From: Lycocorax pyrrhopterus obiensis
Lineage: Eukaryota > Chordata > Aves > Passeriformes > Paradisaeidae
Direction of reading: 5' to 3'
Assembly (NCBI GenBank): GCA_014706295.1
Contig: JACSVZ010000007.1
Coordinates: 37,991,133-38,055,132, forward strand
Length of the DNA stretch: 64,000 nucleotides
Part shown: piece by piece, positions 1 through 12,800 of the stretch
Position numbering within the stretch: position 1 is the stretch's first letter
Layout of the letters: each line of letters opens with the position of its first letter
Made by a program: the position numbers and the translations under genes
Notes under the pieces: model-generated
What the model saw: the letters and a program-made list of their open reading frames with translations, nothing else
The model's database searches: none
What the model was told of the DNA's origin: nothing

Positions 1-1754
1 AAAAGTGTTCCCTGATGTTCAAATGCAACTTCCTGTGTTTCAATTTCTCTGTCATCTGAAAAAAGAGCACAAAATAAACCAACCAAACAAAAGCAGGCCG
101 GCAAGTATTCTACACAAGCTTGGTGCAGTGAATACTTATTTAGGACTTATTTAATCACAAGGGTGTTCAAATCCACATCTTCCACTTCCCAGAAGAATAC
201 TATAACTACTTCAGAATAAAGGTTTTCTGGAGTGAGCTGTATTCTGCTGCACTTGTTTAACTACTCAAGTAATAGCCAGTATTACTATTCCAGACTCATT
301 TGGCCAAAGAGGTGGTTGGAAGAAAGAACATAATTCTGAAGGCGTGTGATGAGGGCACTCATCTGGGAAGGATTCTGATAGTTTTTGCAAGGATTGCTTA
401 TGCATTTTTGAATGACTCTTAATACAACCTGCTCTCACTGTCTCACTTTGTTTCATCCAATGAATCCTAATTTTCTTTCTTTAATAGTGCTGTTGTTTTA
501 GTGGGAGGAGTTAACATGTCCCTCGTTTTGGGAGTCTGTGGTAATTTTTGGAGCAGTGGAAGATGCATGTTTGAGTATCCTCTGGCTGAGGCATTGAGAG
601 ACTTGTTCTCCAGTGTCTTTGCTGAAGCCATGTAAAAGCAGGCATCTCTTCTAGTCTTGTATCACAAAGCAAAAAACAAACAAAACAAAAAATTACAGAA
701 GGAGTTAAATTTGGGCATTTCATTAGCCAGTGTGATGGTGGACTGAAGATTTTGAATCTTGAATTTTCTTTGATTTAGGCATTTCTGTGTGATGAAAAGG
801 GAAGGATTTGTGTCTCTCAGGCACACACAATGTAGAGGAAACTCTCCTATATCCCTTGTACTAGCTGATGTGGTTCCCTGCAGATAGCATTTGTGCTTCA
901 AATCCCATTTTAAGATATTTAAATTTCCTTGTATGGTGTATATGGTACTTAGACATCTAACTTAAAGGCCCCAGGTATCACAATAAATAAGTCTCTCTGG
1001 TAATGTCTTAATTAGTGAATGCAGGAATATCCCATAATTCAGAGGTGTTTGGTCCCGCCTTCACCATAGACCTGTCTCCTTTTTTTCTGCCTCTGGGGTC
1101 CCATGGGGCGAAAACACTGCTGAGGTCTGTTTAGACCAGGTTTCTACTTTAAATGAGCAAGGGACTAGGGCTGTAAAGACATGAAATTCTTTGCACTTGA
1201 CACACTGTAGGAGCAGTCTTATTGAGGAAGGTCCTCAGTTTCCACAGTAGATAACTTTCCATTTGCTTGTAGAGCTTGTAGCTGGAGAATGATACTAATT
1301 TTTTTCTCAAATCTGTAGTCTCAAATTACTGTTGAAACAATTTTAAAAACCAAGATTAGCTCAGAGCTATGTAGATGTTAATACTATAAAAATAATGATA
1401 ACATAAAATAATTCTCTACTTACTAGAATATTTATTTTTAAAAAATCACAGCCTAAAATTCTGCATTCGAAAAATCTGTAAAATTTCTCAAATAATTTAT
1501 CCCTACTCCACTGAAATACCATTAAATTACAAGGGAAGAAGGTATTAATTTGTGGAAGATACAAAAGCATCTAAAATGTGTTTTTATTCCAGAGAAGAGG
1601 GAGAGAAAAAAAGAAAGAAAATTGGTGGGTACTGTTTTGTGTGCAATTCCCAAGTATATTTTAAAAACAACATTGAATTTTTATAGCCAAATTATATTTT
1701 CTGCTAACACGGAGCTGGGGAGGGATGAATAAGAGAATGATTGACAAATCTTTT
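1..1754. other. No recognised feature
   Basis: AT-rich single-copy-looking DNA with only short reading frames broken by frequent stops on both strands. No splice-flanked coding stretch, repeat family or RNA gene was recognised. Confidence 0.5.
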
Positions 1755-1880
1755 AGGGCCTGATTTTACAAGATGCTGCGCACCTCCTGATTGCTGCCAA
1801 TCACTTTCATTTTCTTTCGCTCGATCCGAGAACATATGGCATTATTCAGATGGTGCTGAGCACCTTCAATCGCAGTCCTC
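1755..1880. repeat. Relic of a palindromic (foldback) MITE-like repeat
   Basis: The left part starts AGGGCCTGATTTTACAAG and runs on to a degraded copy of the block GGTGCTGAGCACC (here ATGCTGCGCACC). An intact 13-bp palindrome GGTGCTGAGCACC sits at 1852-1864, followed by CTTCAAT. This arrangement resembles a foldback element I recall from reptile and bird genomes, with outer GGGCCTGATTTT ends and inner GGTGCTGAGCACC blocks. The outer right end is missing or decayed. Several CpGs survive between the two blocks (1818-1828 and 1871), which is unusual in this AT-rich neighbourhood. The family assignment is from memory and unverified. Confidence 0.35.
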
Positions 1881-2360
1881 ATAATACCACAACATCCTCA
1901 TTCTGTGCAAATGTGAGAATTGCTGTTGACATTTTAAATTGGAGGGTTATTTGGTCTTTGTCTGGACAAACTCCCAGCTGACATAAATGAATGTTCTGCC
2001 TGAGGAAGGATTGAAACAGTAAACAATAAATAATCAATTTTATAAGCACTACTGTATATATACAAACTATGCGAAGTATCAACTTGATTTATAAAATTCC
2101 ATACTTCTTCCACTTTTTTGACGGGGAAAAAACCACCATTCTTGTGGAGAATTGAAGTTTAGTTTACTCTCAGTGCAAATTTTGAAAAGTGGAAACTGTG
2201 GGTGTTATGTGCACAAGGCAGTTGATTTAAAGAGATCAGAAAGGCATTTAATTTAAAAATAAAATTACAAAAATCAATTTCAACATACTGATTTGTCCTG
2301 CATTACAGTTACCTGTAGAGATCCTCTAGTCATGTCTATCTGTTTTTGATGCCTCTACAG

Positions 2361-2450
2361 AATAACTGTCCAGCATCCTCTGCCCAACCAATCAGAATGT
2401 AGGAAAATCTACCGATATGACGGAATCTACTGTGAATCTACCTACCAGAA
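2361..2450 (+). CDS. Candidate internal coding exon, unidentified protein
   Basis: A pyrimidine-rich tract ending in CTCTACAG gives a good acceptor at 2360, and a GTATGT donor follows at 2451. The frame starting at 2362 is open for 29 codons, with splice phase 2 at both ends. The peptide is rich in Cys, Tyr and charged residues and contains [18 protein letters not shown], which looks more like a folded, possibly extracellular domain than like random translation of AT-rich DNA. Two CpGs sit close together in the CGATATGACGG segment. An alternative stronger donor GTGAGT at 2467 would extend the exon by five complete codons (ending at Cys) and leave it in phase 0. I do not recognise the protein. 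No start codon or flanking coding sequence was found upstream, so this would be an internal exon. A chance open frame is not excluded. Confidence 0.33.
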
Positions 2451-2466
2451 GTATGTTGAAATCTGT

Positions 2467-5400
2467 GTGAGTCTTGCCTCTAGCTCGTGCATTTAGTGCT
2501 CGTGCTCTCCTGCTATTCAGAAATTACACGTGTGTTGAAACCGTACACTTGTGTGCAAAACCTCTACAGCAGGGACAGAAGTATGTTGTTTAATTCTTTG
2601 GGATTGTGCTCTAAAAGCTAAAAAGCAAATAAAAAACCCTAAGACTTTACTAAATCTCTTAGGTATGCTTCTGTACAGTGCAATAAACAAGAGTGTACAC
2701 ACTAGAAAATCTAGGCAAAATGTATTGCACAGGTGCTTCACATCTTAGGGATTTGAAAGGTGTGTTATGTATAAATTAGCTGTCACTTTTTTTCAGTCAT
2801 GTAATGGAATGATGAGTTGTAATTTGCATAATCCTTTAAGAAGTCAAATTATACTGTCATGTAGCAGACTTAACATGCTAGCTAGGATTTCATAGCTTTG
2901 CAGCTAATTAGTATGTACCTTACAGGACAGTTAAATTGAAGTTGAGTCCTCTTTCTTTGCAGTCATTTGCCTTTGTCCGTTGCCCTAACAGAGCCCGCTT
3001 TTGTGCGTAACTCAAGATCATTACTGGTGCTTCTGACAAAAAAGCTATTGCTCTGGGCAGGCAAATGCAAAGTGCTTGACTTCTGCTAGTTTTGCAAGCA
3101 GTGAAATTTCTGTTTTACTGCAACAAGGATTTAATTATCTATTTCGACATAGAATCGAAAAGTATATATTTGACAGGTGTGTTGCAGATGATTTTGTATT
3201 AATATATTGCAAATGCATTATGAATTCTCTGTTATCTCACTGGATTTTGAAACTGCATTCTGTCACTTAGTGTTTGCTTTTCATGCTCCAACTATATTCC
3301 TGTTTTGTGTACCAGTGTTACCATTATCATCCTCTGTATAACATTTCATTTTCCAATAACCCCTTAACTTCTAAAAATTACTTGTACTTTGCATTAAAAC
3401 AAAATGTTTCTTTGGCAAGGGCAGTCATACTCATTATGCTTTTTTGGATCATATTCTCTCGTTCTCTCTTTTGATTCTATAACCTGCTGCTTGTTTCCTG
3501 AATCTTTTCTCTTAGTAATAGGTACAACCACATCAGTAAAAGCTGTTACTTCGATGTAAATGAAGACTATCGTTTTGGTTTACAGAAGTGAGAGGAAAAG
3601 AGAAATCTAGATTTATCAAAATAATTACAGCATCAGTGTAACTTGGTGAGCCAAAATGAAAATCTGACCTCTTGCTTGGCTTTTTTTTTGTGAATGGCTA
3701 CTTTTGGTGTGAGATATGATTTATTCCTGATTTACGTAGGCATAAATACTTCCTGGACTTTTTGAATTTTTTGTGGCTTTTCCCTTCTATCTCTCTAAAT
3801 AATGGCAGTGTCCAGGGTAACTGAAGAAGTCTACATCTAGTATGATTTTAAATGTCACCACAGAACTTAATTTCAGTGGTTTTACTTCTCTTGTAATTTC
3901 AGTAAGCATAAAAATATATTCATTTATTTAGACGTATGAAACAGATTTGTTGTGCACTATTTATATCAGTTTTTAGAACAACTTCAAGATTTGGAAACTT
4001 TGTGGAAATAAGAAAACTTGGCACAGTTTGTCATGAGCGTTAAATACGGCGATGGCTTCACTCTGAATGCTGCAGTATAGTTGGTTATCTTGATTTCGGT
4101 TTTTTTTAATTAGATAGAATTTACAGCCAGTATCGTTAAAACCAGCTATCTGTGCTGCCCACAAAATGAAATAATTGATGTTCCTTTGCAAATGCAAAGA
4201 AACATTGGCAAAATAGCTTTTCTGGGAAAGAAAAAAAAGAAAAAAGGTAAAAATCCAAAAATCAGACTTGTAGTGAAACAGTGTTGATTTTGATATGTTT
4301 TGTCATTCCTGAAATGTGAATTATGAAGTATTATAGCCCAGTTCACCTTGCTTGTAAAAAACATGGATTATTTGCGAAGCTTAACAGCTAGATCTTTCTG
4401 GAGAAGATACAGAGTGTTTTTTGATTAGTGAAATTTTCTCTCGGTACTTCTTCCACACTGCTCAAGGTCTCTGAGGCATTCTTTCTGTCTTCTTCCCAAT
4501 GGATGTTTTTGGGACTTTTTCCCATAGTAATTTATTTCCAAAAATATAACAAAAAATTACTGAAAACTGCTCACTAATCAAGACAAAAAAAAAATCAAGC
4601 TATTTTTGTAACACTTTTAAAGCTTTTACTCTAGTGTTTCAAGACATATGAACACTTGGTACTAGATGTTCATGTGCATCTCGTATGCTCAGTCTCTCCC
4701 CTGATTAGGTTGGGAAAGGAAGAACGGATCTAAAAATGCCACTGGCTGTCAACAGAAATGGCTGTGTGACTCCTTTTTCATGCAGGATAATTTTTGGGCG
4801 GGGCACAAAGCAGCAAACTGCTTATTGTGAAAGCTAAGGGAATTTTAAGGGCTGGCAAGACAGAGTAGGACAGGACAGAGAATCATGGATTTTGGAGCTT
4901 GACTTTTTTCCCTCTACCTCATTTTAAAATTAAAAGAAGTATTATGCAGAGAGCCTACTCTGGATTTACGCTTGAGCATGTACCTGCTAAAGGTATTTTG
5001 TGTAAAGCTACTTAGCAGTTGAAATCGAGATATTCTGATCCTTTCTGTAAAAAATTTAAAGGCTCATACCATGGCCTTCTATGCCAAAAATACTTTTCAG
5101 AAAACATTTGGGGAAGTAACATTTTTAAGCAAATTTTAGTGCTAATAAATACTGGAAATAACAGTTTGTAAAAGTTCTTTAGAGTATGGATTAGTAAATA
5201 CATTTTAGTGCTATTAAAAAAAAATATTGCAAAAAGCTTTTTGCAGCACAAGTTCCTGAGGAACTGGACTAATGGTTACATTAGCTAATATGTGTAAAGT
5301 GGGCAAAATAGTAAATATTCTTATACAGATTTCTCTAGACCCTTTATGATATTCTTGCAATTGAGTCTCACAGCTGCTGCTGGATCCCTCACTTGGAATG

Positions 5401-6640
5401 GAGTGGAACACAGAGTTTCAAAAGTTGATGGCCAAAGACAACAAATTCCTCCCCTCCTACGTTGTCCCCCACCTTGGTTGCCATGGGCCCAAGGGGTTTT
5501 TTTTAGGTCACTAAACATGTAAATGTGCTCTTTAAAAAGATCTAAAGTTAGCTTCAAAATCATTACAACTAATTTGTGTTCACTAGTGGTAGGGACTTGT
5601 CTCAAGCTATGGAGGTAAAACCAGAGGCCTGTCAGTTACTGACCTGGAATACAGCTGTCCATCAAGTCCTGAATATTTCCCCTTTTCCAGTCCCCCCAGC
5701 TGTAGCAAGGTATGTCCAGGCTCTTTTTTTGTGATGTCAAACAAAATTGACAACAAATAGAAATATTTCTTGTTCGGTTCTAACTACTTCACTACAACCA
5801 AACTGCCAAGGTTTTTCCCTTTGCTCAGACTGAAAAATCTTTCTTCTGCTTGCTCAGACACTCCTGGTTTGCACTCTTCCTCACCTTTATGGAGTGTCAA
5901 ACAGTGAACAAAGCATGGGTAGATGATCTCTAAAGACAGCTGAAGAGGAGCAGAGCTACTTGCCCATACTCTTGTTTTATTTGTTGCTAAATTACAAAGA
6001 ATACTGGCATGTCAGAAAAGAGGAGTTTTGCTTGTCTGCAGGGAATCAGTACAAGCAGAGGATATCTCAGGGTTTTTTTGTTCTTAGCCTGGAAGTCACT
6101 TCACCAAATGACCGTTCAGGGTATCACCTGGGTGGCTGTTGTGTGTTATCTCCCAAGCAATGGTGGAAGAATCATCTCTTCCACACTTTTTTCCTGTCCA
6201 TATTAAGGAGACTTAAAGGTCATGTCTCTCTACAGGAATATAGAGAACAGGGAAGAATTCTACTGTAAACTATTTCTTCTGAAATCAAGAGCATGGAATA
6301 AATATGTAAGGAAAACACCTAGTTCATTTAAATCCCTCAAATACAGCTACGGTCTTATTAGCTGTTTTCATTTCTCAGCAAGTTAGTGAAATGAACATAG
6401 AAAGAAGGCTCAGTGATTTCAATCTAAGGGGAACAATCTGTCCTGGAAGGGGTAGCTTGGTTACATACACGTTTTCATCCTGAGCCTGTAAATGCTCAAG
6501 ACATCCAAACTTGATAGACCAAAGTAAGTGCCTCTCAGACTCCATGTTGAATCAAACCCATAAATATTTGTACAAATGAGAAAAGGAGGTGCAAGCCTAA
6601 ACTATTCCATTCAGCCTCTAAAGGCTTAAATTCAGTTTTG
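2467..6640. other. No recognised feature
   Basis: No gene or repeat family was recognised. The longest frame here (5960-6268, + strand, 102 codons) has no splice context or family resemblance and is read as chance. The sequence around 2990-3070 has a locally more balanced base composition with a few CpGs but shows no identifiable motif. Confidence 0.45.
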
Positions 6641-6694
6641 TATATTTATCAATATTGATATTGATTGATAAATATACAATATTGATATTGTATA
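6641..6694. repeat. Two overlapping AT-rich inverted repeats
   Basis: TATATTTATCAAT at 6641-6653 is the exact reverse complement of 6664-6676, giving a 13-bp stem with a 10-base loop. The overlapping block TATACAATAT at 6673-6682 pairs perfectly with 6685-6694 across a 2-base spacer. The segment is built from repeats of ATATTGATAT, so it may be a decayed microsatellite rather than a functional cruciform. Confidence 0.7.
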
Positions 6695-6699
6695 TTGAT

Positions 6700-9493
6700 A
6701 TAACAAAGTCAAGATTGGTTTGCATACATGAGAAACCCAATGGCCATAGTAGTCAACGCAAATGAGAATATAAACCTGTTAACAGGCCAAATAGCTCTCC
6801 TGGGGTTTCTAGTGAGGGAATTAAACCAGATGCTGAGCGTGGGAAGATGGGTACTTGAAGTGGTCTGCAGTGCCCATCACCACCTTAATGTGGACAAAGC
6901 TCCAAAAAAACTGCAGAAGAGGAGCTAGTAGTTCCAAGTGGAGAGCCGTGGCTTTGTCAAAGTGGGTTAGAACTCCCAGCTGGCCCCTTGGCAGCTGGGC
7001 CGGCTGGTTCAGGTCAGTATAGTCATTTAAGTAGCACAGAAAGGTTGATGATGGCTGAGCAGTTGCTGTTTTTCTCCATCTTGTTTCTTAGTTGTGGTGC
7101 TGCCCATAAATTGCCTTAGAAAGACATAAGACTTTTCAGAATTTTTGTTTGTATATTCTGACTCATCTGATGCTATATAGCTAAAGAAAAGATACACTAG
7201 TCTTAAACAATTATTTTAGCTCCAGGGAAGACACATAGCATGTAAGACAAGGATTATCATTCAGGCTAATGCTGCAGGGTACATGAGTATTTTTTCCAAT
7301 AATGGCTTCAGGATCCCATGTTTAGGGGTTAACTTAAGAGAGAACAACTGGAGAAGCTGCTATTTAGTTTGCTCTGCTCTAGTAAAACAGGAAGGAGAGG
7401 CCACATCTTGCACAGTGGATTTCATTTTGCAGCAATGTTCTGTCACTTCACAGCTTGATTTTACTTCTAACAATGTGATTTTAAGAGATGTATTTGAAGA
7501 AGATTCTAGGTATCTCCTCTTCATAAATTTGACCTCTCAGAAAATATTGAAAGCTTATAACCCAAATCATTCTCTATCAGCAAATGGCAGAGAAGCCACT
7601 GCTATACTCATATGTGACAGGCTTTTAACATAAGTCAACTGATCCTTACAGCCTCAGTGTGAGGCTGCCTGGAAAAACTTTATCCCTGTTACCTGCCTAT
7701 GTTTGCTCTTGCCTTTGTGTAGCATTGAGCATATCTGTGGGTTCTCTGTGCTGAGGTGTTCTAGAAGTCTTTTACATGAAGGAAAAAGGAGTCGTTAACT
7801 AAATTTAAAACATGTTCAAAAGTGAGCCAACGTCACCCTTACACATAAGACATGAGTGAGCTTTCTCTGGGTTAGAAATGCGATTAGCTGTGGCACTTTA
7901 AAATGATTAATGATCACTGGCTAGTATTAAGTTGAATATCTAATCCTTGGCTGATTGGAGCATTTGAGAGAACAGCACTCAAAAATATAATTTTTTAGTA
8001 ATAGAAATTTTGTCTTATTTTGATTATGATGCAGTTAGATGTTGCACTGGCTTTAAAGTTTTACTTTGAGATTAAAGGGATGAAGCCTGAATAGAGAGTA
8101 GGTGTGATGCATACTTGTTACCTGAAAATTTTCTTCCACTGAAAAGTAAAGGACCATATTTAGATTTACAAAGTACTGTTCAGTCTATAGTTCAATACAA
8201 ATTTTGAAGACTCACTTAAACTTTGCAGTATCAAATTTTAATACATATTCTGAGTTAAATTCTTAAGTGAATTGGTATTGGTCAGTTGATGAATTAGGCA
8301 ATTATCTTTGTTAAACTGTCTGGGTCTTCAGGTCCCATAACCACACCCTTTCAATAGGGTATTAGTCACAGTTTGCTAATTCCCTGTTGAGACAGGTTTT
8401 TTGATATTGTACTGAAATTGCTTTTGCATTTCTTTCTCACTTCAGATACGAAGGGGTCTTTGTGTGTTATTTGTTTCATAGGGTTTTCTGAAGGTTTTTT
8501 TATGGTGTGTTTTTGTAGTGTTTTGTCTTTTTTTTTTTTTCACAAGTCATATTACTGGTTTCAGAAATGGAAAGATCAATTCAAATTATCTGTGACTGAG
8601 CTATTCTGTGTATTCAGCAAGGTTTCACTTTTCCCATGCTCTTTCAGTAACTTGCTGCTTTGCACAAATACAGAAGCATTAATACCAAGTATATAGAAAA
8701 TATAACTTGGGAAGGGAGTGAGCAGTTCATTTGGCTTACTAACAGCTTAAATGATCATTCCACAAGTTGGGAAAGGGGAAATAATTATCCCACAAATATA
8801 AGGAGCTAGCTAAATACCTGCTGTAAAGCTCACATTAAGTGGCAGAAGTTGCAGTGACAAAGCTGTCCTGGAGCATTTTAAGTATGCTTTTGAATGATGG
8901 AGTTTCAACTCTTTGTCTTCATCTGCTTTACAATAACAATATAAGATACTGACACAGTCTTGCAACTTCTAGTTCTTTTTAGAAGGAAAATGCTGATTAT
9001 AAAAAGTTCAGATGAAAGAAAATCCTGCTTCTCTTTAGATGAACAGTGCTTACTATTAGTTAAAGTATCATTAACTTATTTTCTGTCTGAGTTTTTCTAA
9101 TTTTATGTAGCAGAAGAATGCAAAATCCAGCATTAAGAAGCTGAAAAGTTCTCCTTTAATATTCATGATACTCCTCATTTCCTCCCACCCCTCTATTTAA
9201 ATATCTGTAGGCAGTAAACCAGTGATCATTTATCCTCCTCCTTGACATGGGTTTCTCATTTCTAACAAGGCAAGTTTTCCAGAATTTGAATGCTTCTTGT
9301 AGCTGATTAAGGCCTCCTAGTTTGAATACTAGTATAGTCCATTAGTTATTCCTGTGGGAATGCTCGGGGATCACAGATATAAACTGGAACCATGTTGTTA
9401 CATGCTGTTTGAAAAGAAAGATTCTCTGTCTCAACATCAGTAGTGATTTATGTAATCCTTTCCTATTACTACTCCGTTTACTTCCTTGTACAT
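6700..9493. other. No recognised feature
   Basis: Intron-like or intergenic sequence. A 116-codon frame at 7283-7633 on the + strand has no recognisable domain or splice signals and is judged to be chance. A T13 tract lies at 8528-8540. Confidence 0.45.
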
Positions 9494-9834
9494 CAAAGAA
9501 TGTTTTTCACCACTCTAGCCAGGGTATTGCACTGTAGGCTAATATTAATTTGGTTATCCACCATCATCCATATGCCTCTTTCTAGTTTATTATATTGTCT
9601 TTGTTTGGAATATGTGCTCTTAGTTATGAGATAGACAGCTTTGTGCTCAGCTGTGTTAAAACACATCTTATTCAGGTGAGCCCAGGCTGCCATGAAATCT
9701 GTGGAACTGACAACCCCCCGGTATTTACCATTTTATTATCTTTTGTGTCATCTGCAAATTTTACTGGGAAGGATTTCATGTTTTCTTTCATATCACTGAT
9801 TTATTCTTCTGCACAGGTACTCCGTAGGGAATAA
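9494..9834 (-). mobile_element. Old CR1-clade LINE fragment (reverse transcriptase C-terminal part), antisense
   Basis: Read on the minus strand, the block at 9741-9758 translates as FADDTK, the catalytic box C of CR1-type reverse transcriptases. Further downstream in the element, minus-strand 9493-9693 reads AAWAHLNKMCFNTAEHKAVY, then WMMVDNQINISLQCNTLA, which parallels the CR1 sequence order (trp-containing helix, FNxAKCKVLH, GVLVDxxLNxSQQC). The piece lacks the element's 5' end and its 3' tail and has stops and shifts between the blocks. Divergence from the younger CR1 at 18.3-22.4 kb is large, so this is probably an old amniote CR1 or L3-like insertion. It is non-functional. Confidence 0.75.
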
Positions 9835-12800
9835 AGGGCTCATGGAGTTCTTTCCCTGCACGGAGTACTTGGGGTAGATCTAATCCATATATCAGAGCTG
9901 CTGGTCATAATGTCTGGGAGCAGATTAGGGCTGCCGGCACTGATGAGTTGCAACCAGGCAGGGGCAGTGAGTCATGAGCACACTCTTTACTTGCAGCAGT
10001 ACGAGATGGCTGCAGCCTTCTTTCCAGTAATGTGAGGCTTGTTTCGCATAGTGATGTTGTTGAAATACAGAGACAATTCTCCTTTGAAAATTTGTGTGTT
10101 TATAGTGATGGCTACTAGTGAATTCCCTTTTTTTTTTTCTTTTCCTGAAAACTGTTTCTGGAAACAAAGCTAGATTATTTGCAAATGGTTAGCAAATTTA
10201 GTGACTGTGTTTATCTAAAAAGAATAGCAAATACGTGGTTTTTGGAAACCCTAAAATCTTTCGTATTAGTTTTCTTCCTTAATGAATTATTTTAAATTTA
10301 TTTTCAAATTGGTGCTTTTATTTAGAACTACATGTGTTTTTCAGATGACTAGAATATTAAATGATGAAGTCAGCAAGCATAAGGCTTTATTGAAAAAAGA
10401 GTTCCGAGTTTACTAAAAATGAACCTTTCAGTTAGCATTTCATTCCTCATTTTTTCTCCATTTCCCAAAATGGAAGAAACCTCAAAATCACGTTGTAAAT
10501 ATTGTTTTTGTTTGGCTACTTAGAAGCCCTGCACAGTGCTGTATCTTGCCTAATTTTAAGGCTTACGTTGTGTTATTTAGCAATCAATGAATTCTTCTAC
10601 CTAGCCATAGGGTTTTATGACACAAAAGTGACACAGATCTTGTTTCGCGCCCAGATACAGCCATATTGCTAAACTTTGAACTTATTTATAAAGAAACTGT
10701 TATCATAAACATGCTAAAGTTCCATTATGATAGTGATACCTATAGGCAGTTTAAAGTATTTATACTGATTTGCTTTCCCTTTGAGACAAATAGTGCTCCA
10801 GTTAAAACACGCAAGTATTTAGCAAAGTCTGCATCGTCTCAAACTAGTATACAGAAGACAAGATTTGCATTGCATTTTGTAAAATTTTATTTTTGTTGTT
10901 GTACAGCTGTTTGTCAGGTGTTTGTGCTCTTAAAAGTTCCGTGTTCATTTGCACACGTGTATATATGCACACACATAGAACACACGCTTTTGAAAAGAAA
11001 GAAAATTCAATAATTTTAAGGAAAGAGACAATGAGGCATAAAGCATACTTCTGCCTGAGTGCGTAAGGAAGTTGACAATTTTTAATTGTTTTAGGCATGA
11101 AGTGATTCTGTGTTATTGTTCCAAAAAACCTAACAAAAAAACCCCAACCCAACCCCAAAACAACAACTAGCAAGAAAATCACGGTACCATATGAACTAAA
11201 AATTATATAATTAAGATTTGCCCTTAATTTCTGGTAAATAGGGAAAAAATTTCTAATGGATACCAAACAAAAAATTTGGTAAACAAGAAGGAAAGATATG
11301 GTCTGTCACACTTCAAACTTTCTTCTCATTGAGCAACAGGAGACCCATGAAAGGAGATACCTTTGCCTGTTATAGTTGCATTGAACTTTGTCTTACGGTT
11401 TCATAAGTGACGTTGGGTCTGTGCCATCTTTGAGATTACAGACTGTGATGCAGAGTAGTTTAAGATGCTGCATCATGTACCATTTAATCAGGCTGCACTA
11501 CTTAGAGTATGTGTTGTGTACTGGGAATAATTTGTGTGTAGTCTTTCCAGCTGCATCTATATAAAAGGTGAAATTCCCCTACCTCCGCACAAAAGTCAGC
11601 TAAATGGGCTGTGGGGAATGGAGCAGCAGTTGAATGAATTAATTTCATGTAGCTGTCCATAGCTAGCTGTGACAATGCAGTGTGTTTCCTCCATAGCTGA
11701 CTCACAGCCAGGATCTGTACACATCTTCGTGGCAGGTCTTGGGCTGCTGAATTTCTATGCATTGATCAATTGTCTCCTTACCTAGAAGTGTCCTATATAG
11801 TTTTCCACCCTTTTGCTAAATTTCAGTGACTCATTTACATGCCTGGGGCAGTAGTCCTGCAAGCCTTGTGACTGCATTGGACTTCATTAATTATGGTTAT
11901 TACCTTTGCTACCTCTAATGTCACTGCAGTGTCAGGAGAGGGAATGCTAGCACTGTCTCCTTCTGCATATCCTTTCACGTAAGCCACTGTACCTCCTGCT
12001 TCACAGGGCTGGAAGAGAGGGGCTGTTGTGCTGCTCCCCTTTGCCCTGTAGAAAATCTGCCATTTCTGGGAGTACTCTGCTGGTGATTCTCAGTGGTCAA
12101 CATGTAGATGGTCCAGGCACAGGCAGGCAGTGCGAAGGTTTTCAAGCTGTAAAAGACTTTATGTAACCAGTCACACTGCAGGATGCAATGAGTTTGGCAG
12201 CCTAGTAGTGCTGGGGCTGTCTGGAAGCATCATAGGGTTGCAGACACTCTCTGCACTGGGCTGTACACTAGGCAGCCTGTCACCTGTGTAATTAGTGACC
12301 AATACTGATCAATGGATTGGTTGTAACTTGCTGTGGTATCGCATGTACCATTGCTTTGTCTAGCAGTATTTTCTTTGCCTCAAGAATGCTGCTGCGCTCT
12401 ACAATTTGAGCTAGATGTTACACTAAAAAGGGCATTTTCTAACTTGGCAGGTTGGATTGAATGGGTTTTGTTATTCAGTAGATACAGAGGGAAATACTGA
12501 GCTAAGATTAAGAGCAGAATACAAGCTAAGTCTATAGTATATTTTGGTATAGCTTGATCAATTGGAGCTATCTAAGTGATGTAGTATCCCACTTGGACAA
12601 AGATCCATCAGCAGAAACCTCTATAGCATATACTGTTTTACTTGCAAAACCGTTCTTTTACTGATATTGCTTGTTTTGCTAATAAGTGATGACTTTCCTG
12701 TATGAGTCTAAAGCTGATCCTTGCTGATATAGCTGATTACATGCTTAGTGCTTTGCCACAGTGGTGTACCAAGATTGCTCTATTGGCAAAATGCTCCTAA

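Noticed and set aside
7283..7633. 116-codon + strand open frame as a gene
   Set aside because: No domain, no conserved motif, no exon boundaries; ordinary chance frame.
10844..11266. 140-codon minus-strand open frame
   Set aside because: Rich in Phe, Ile, Leu, Lys and Val from homopolymer-rich DNA, no domain, and no splice context. Chance.
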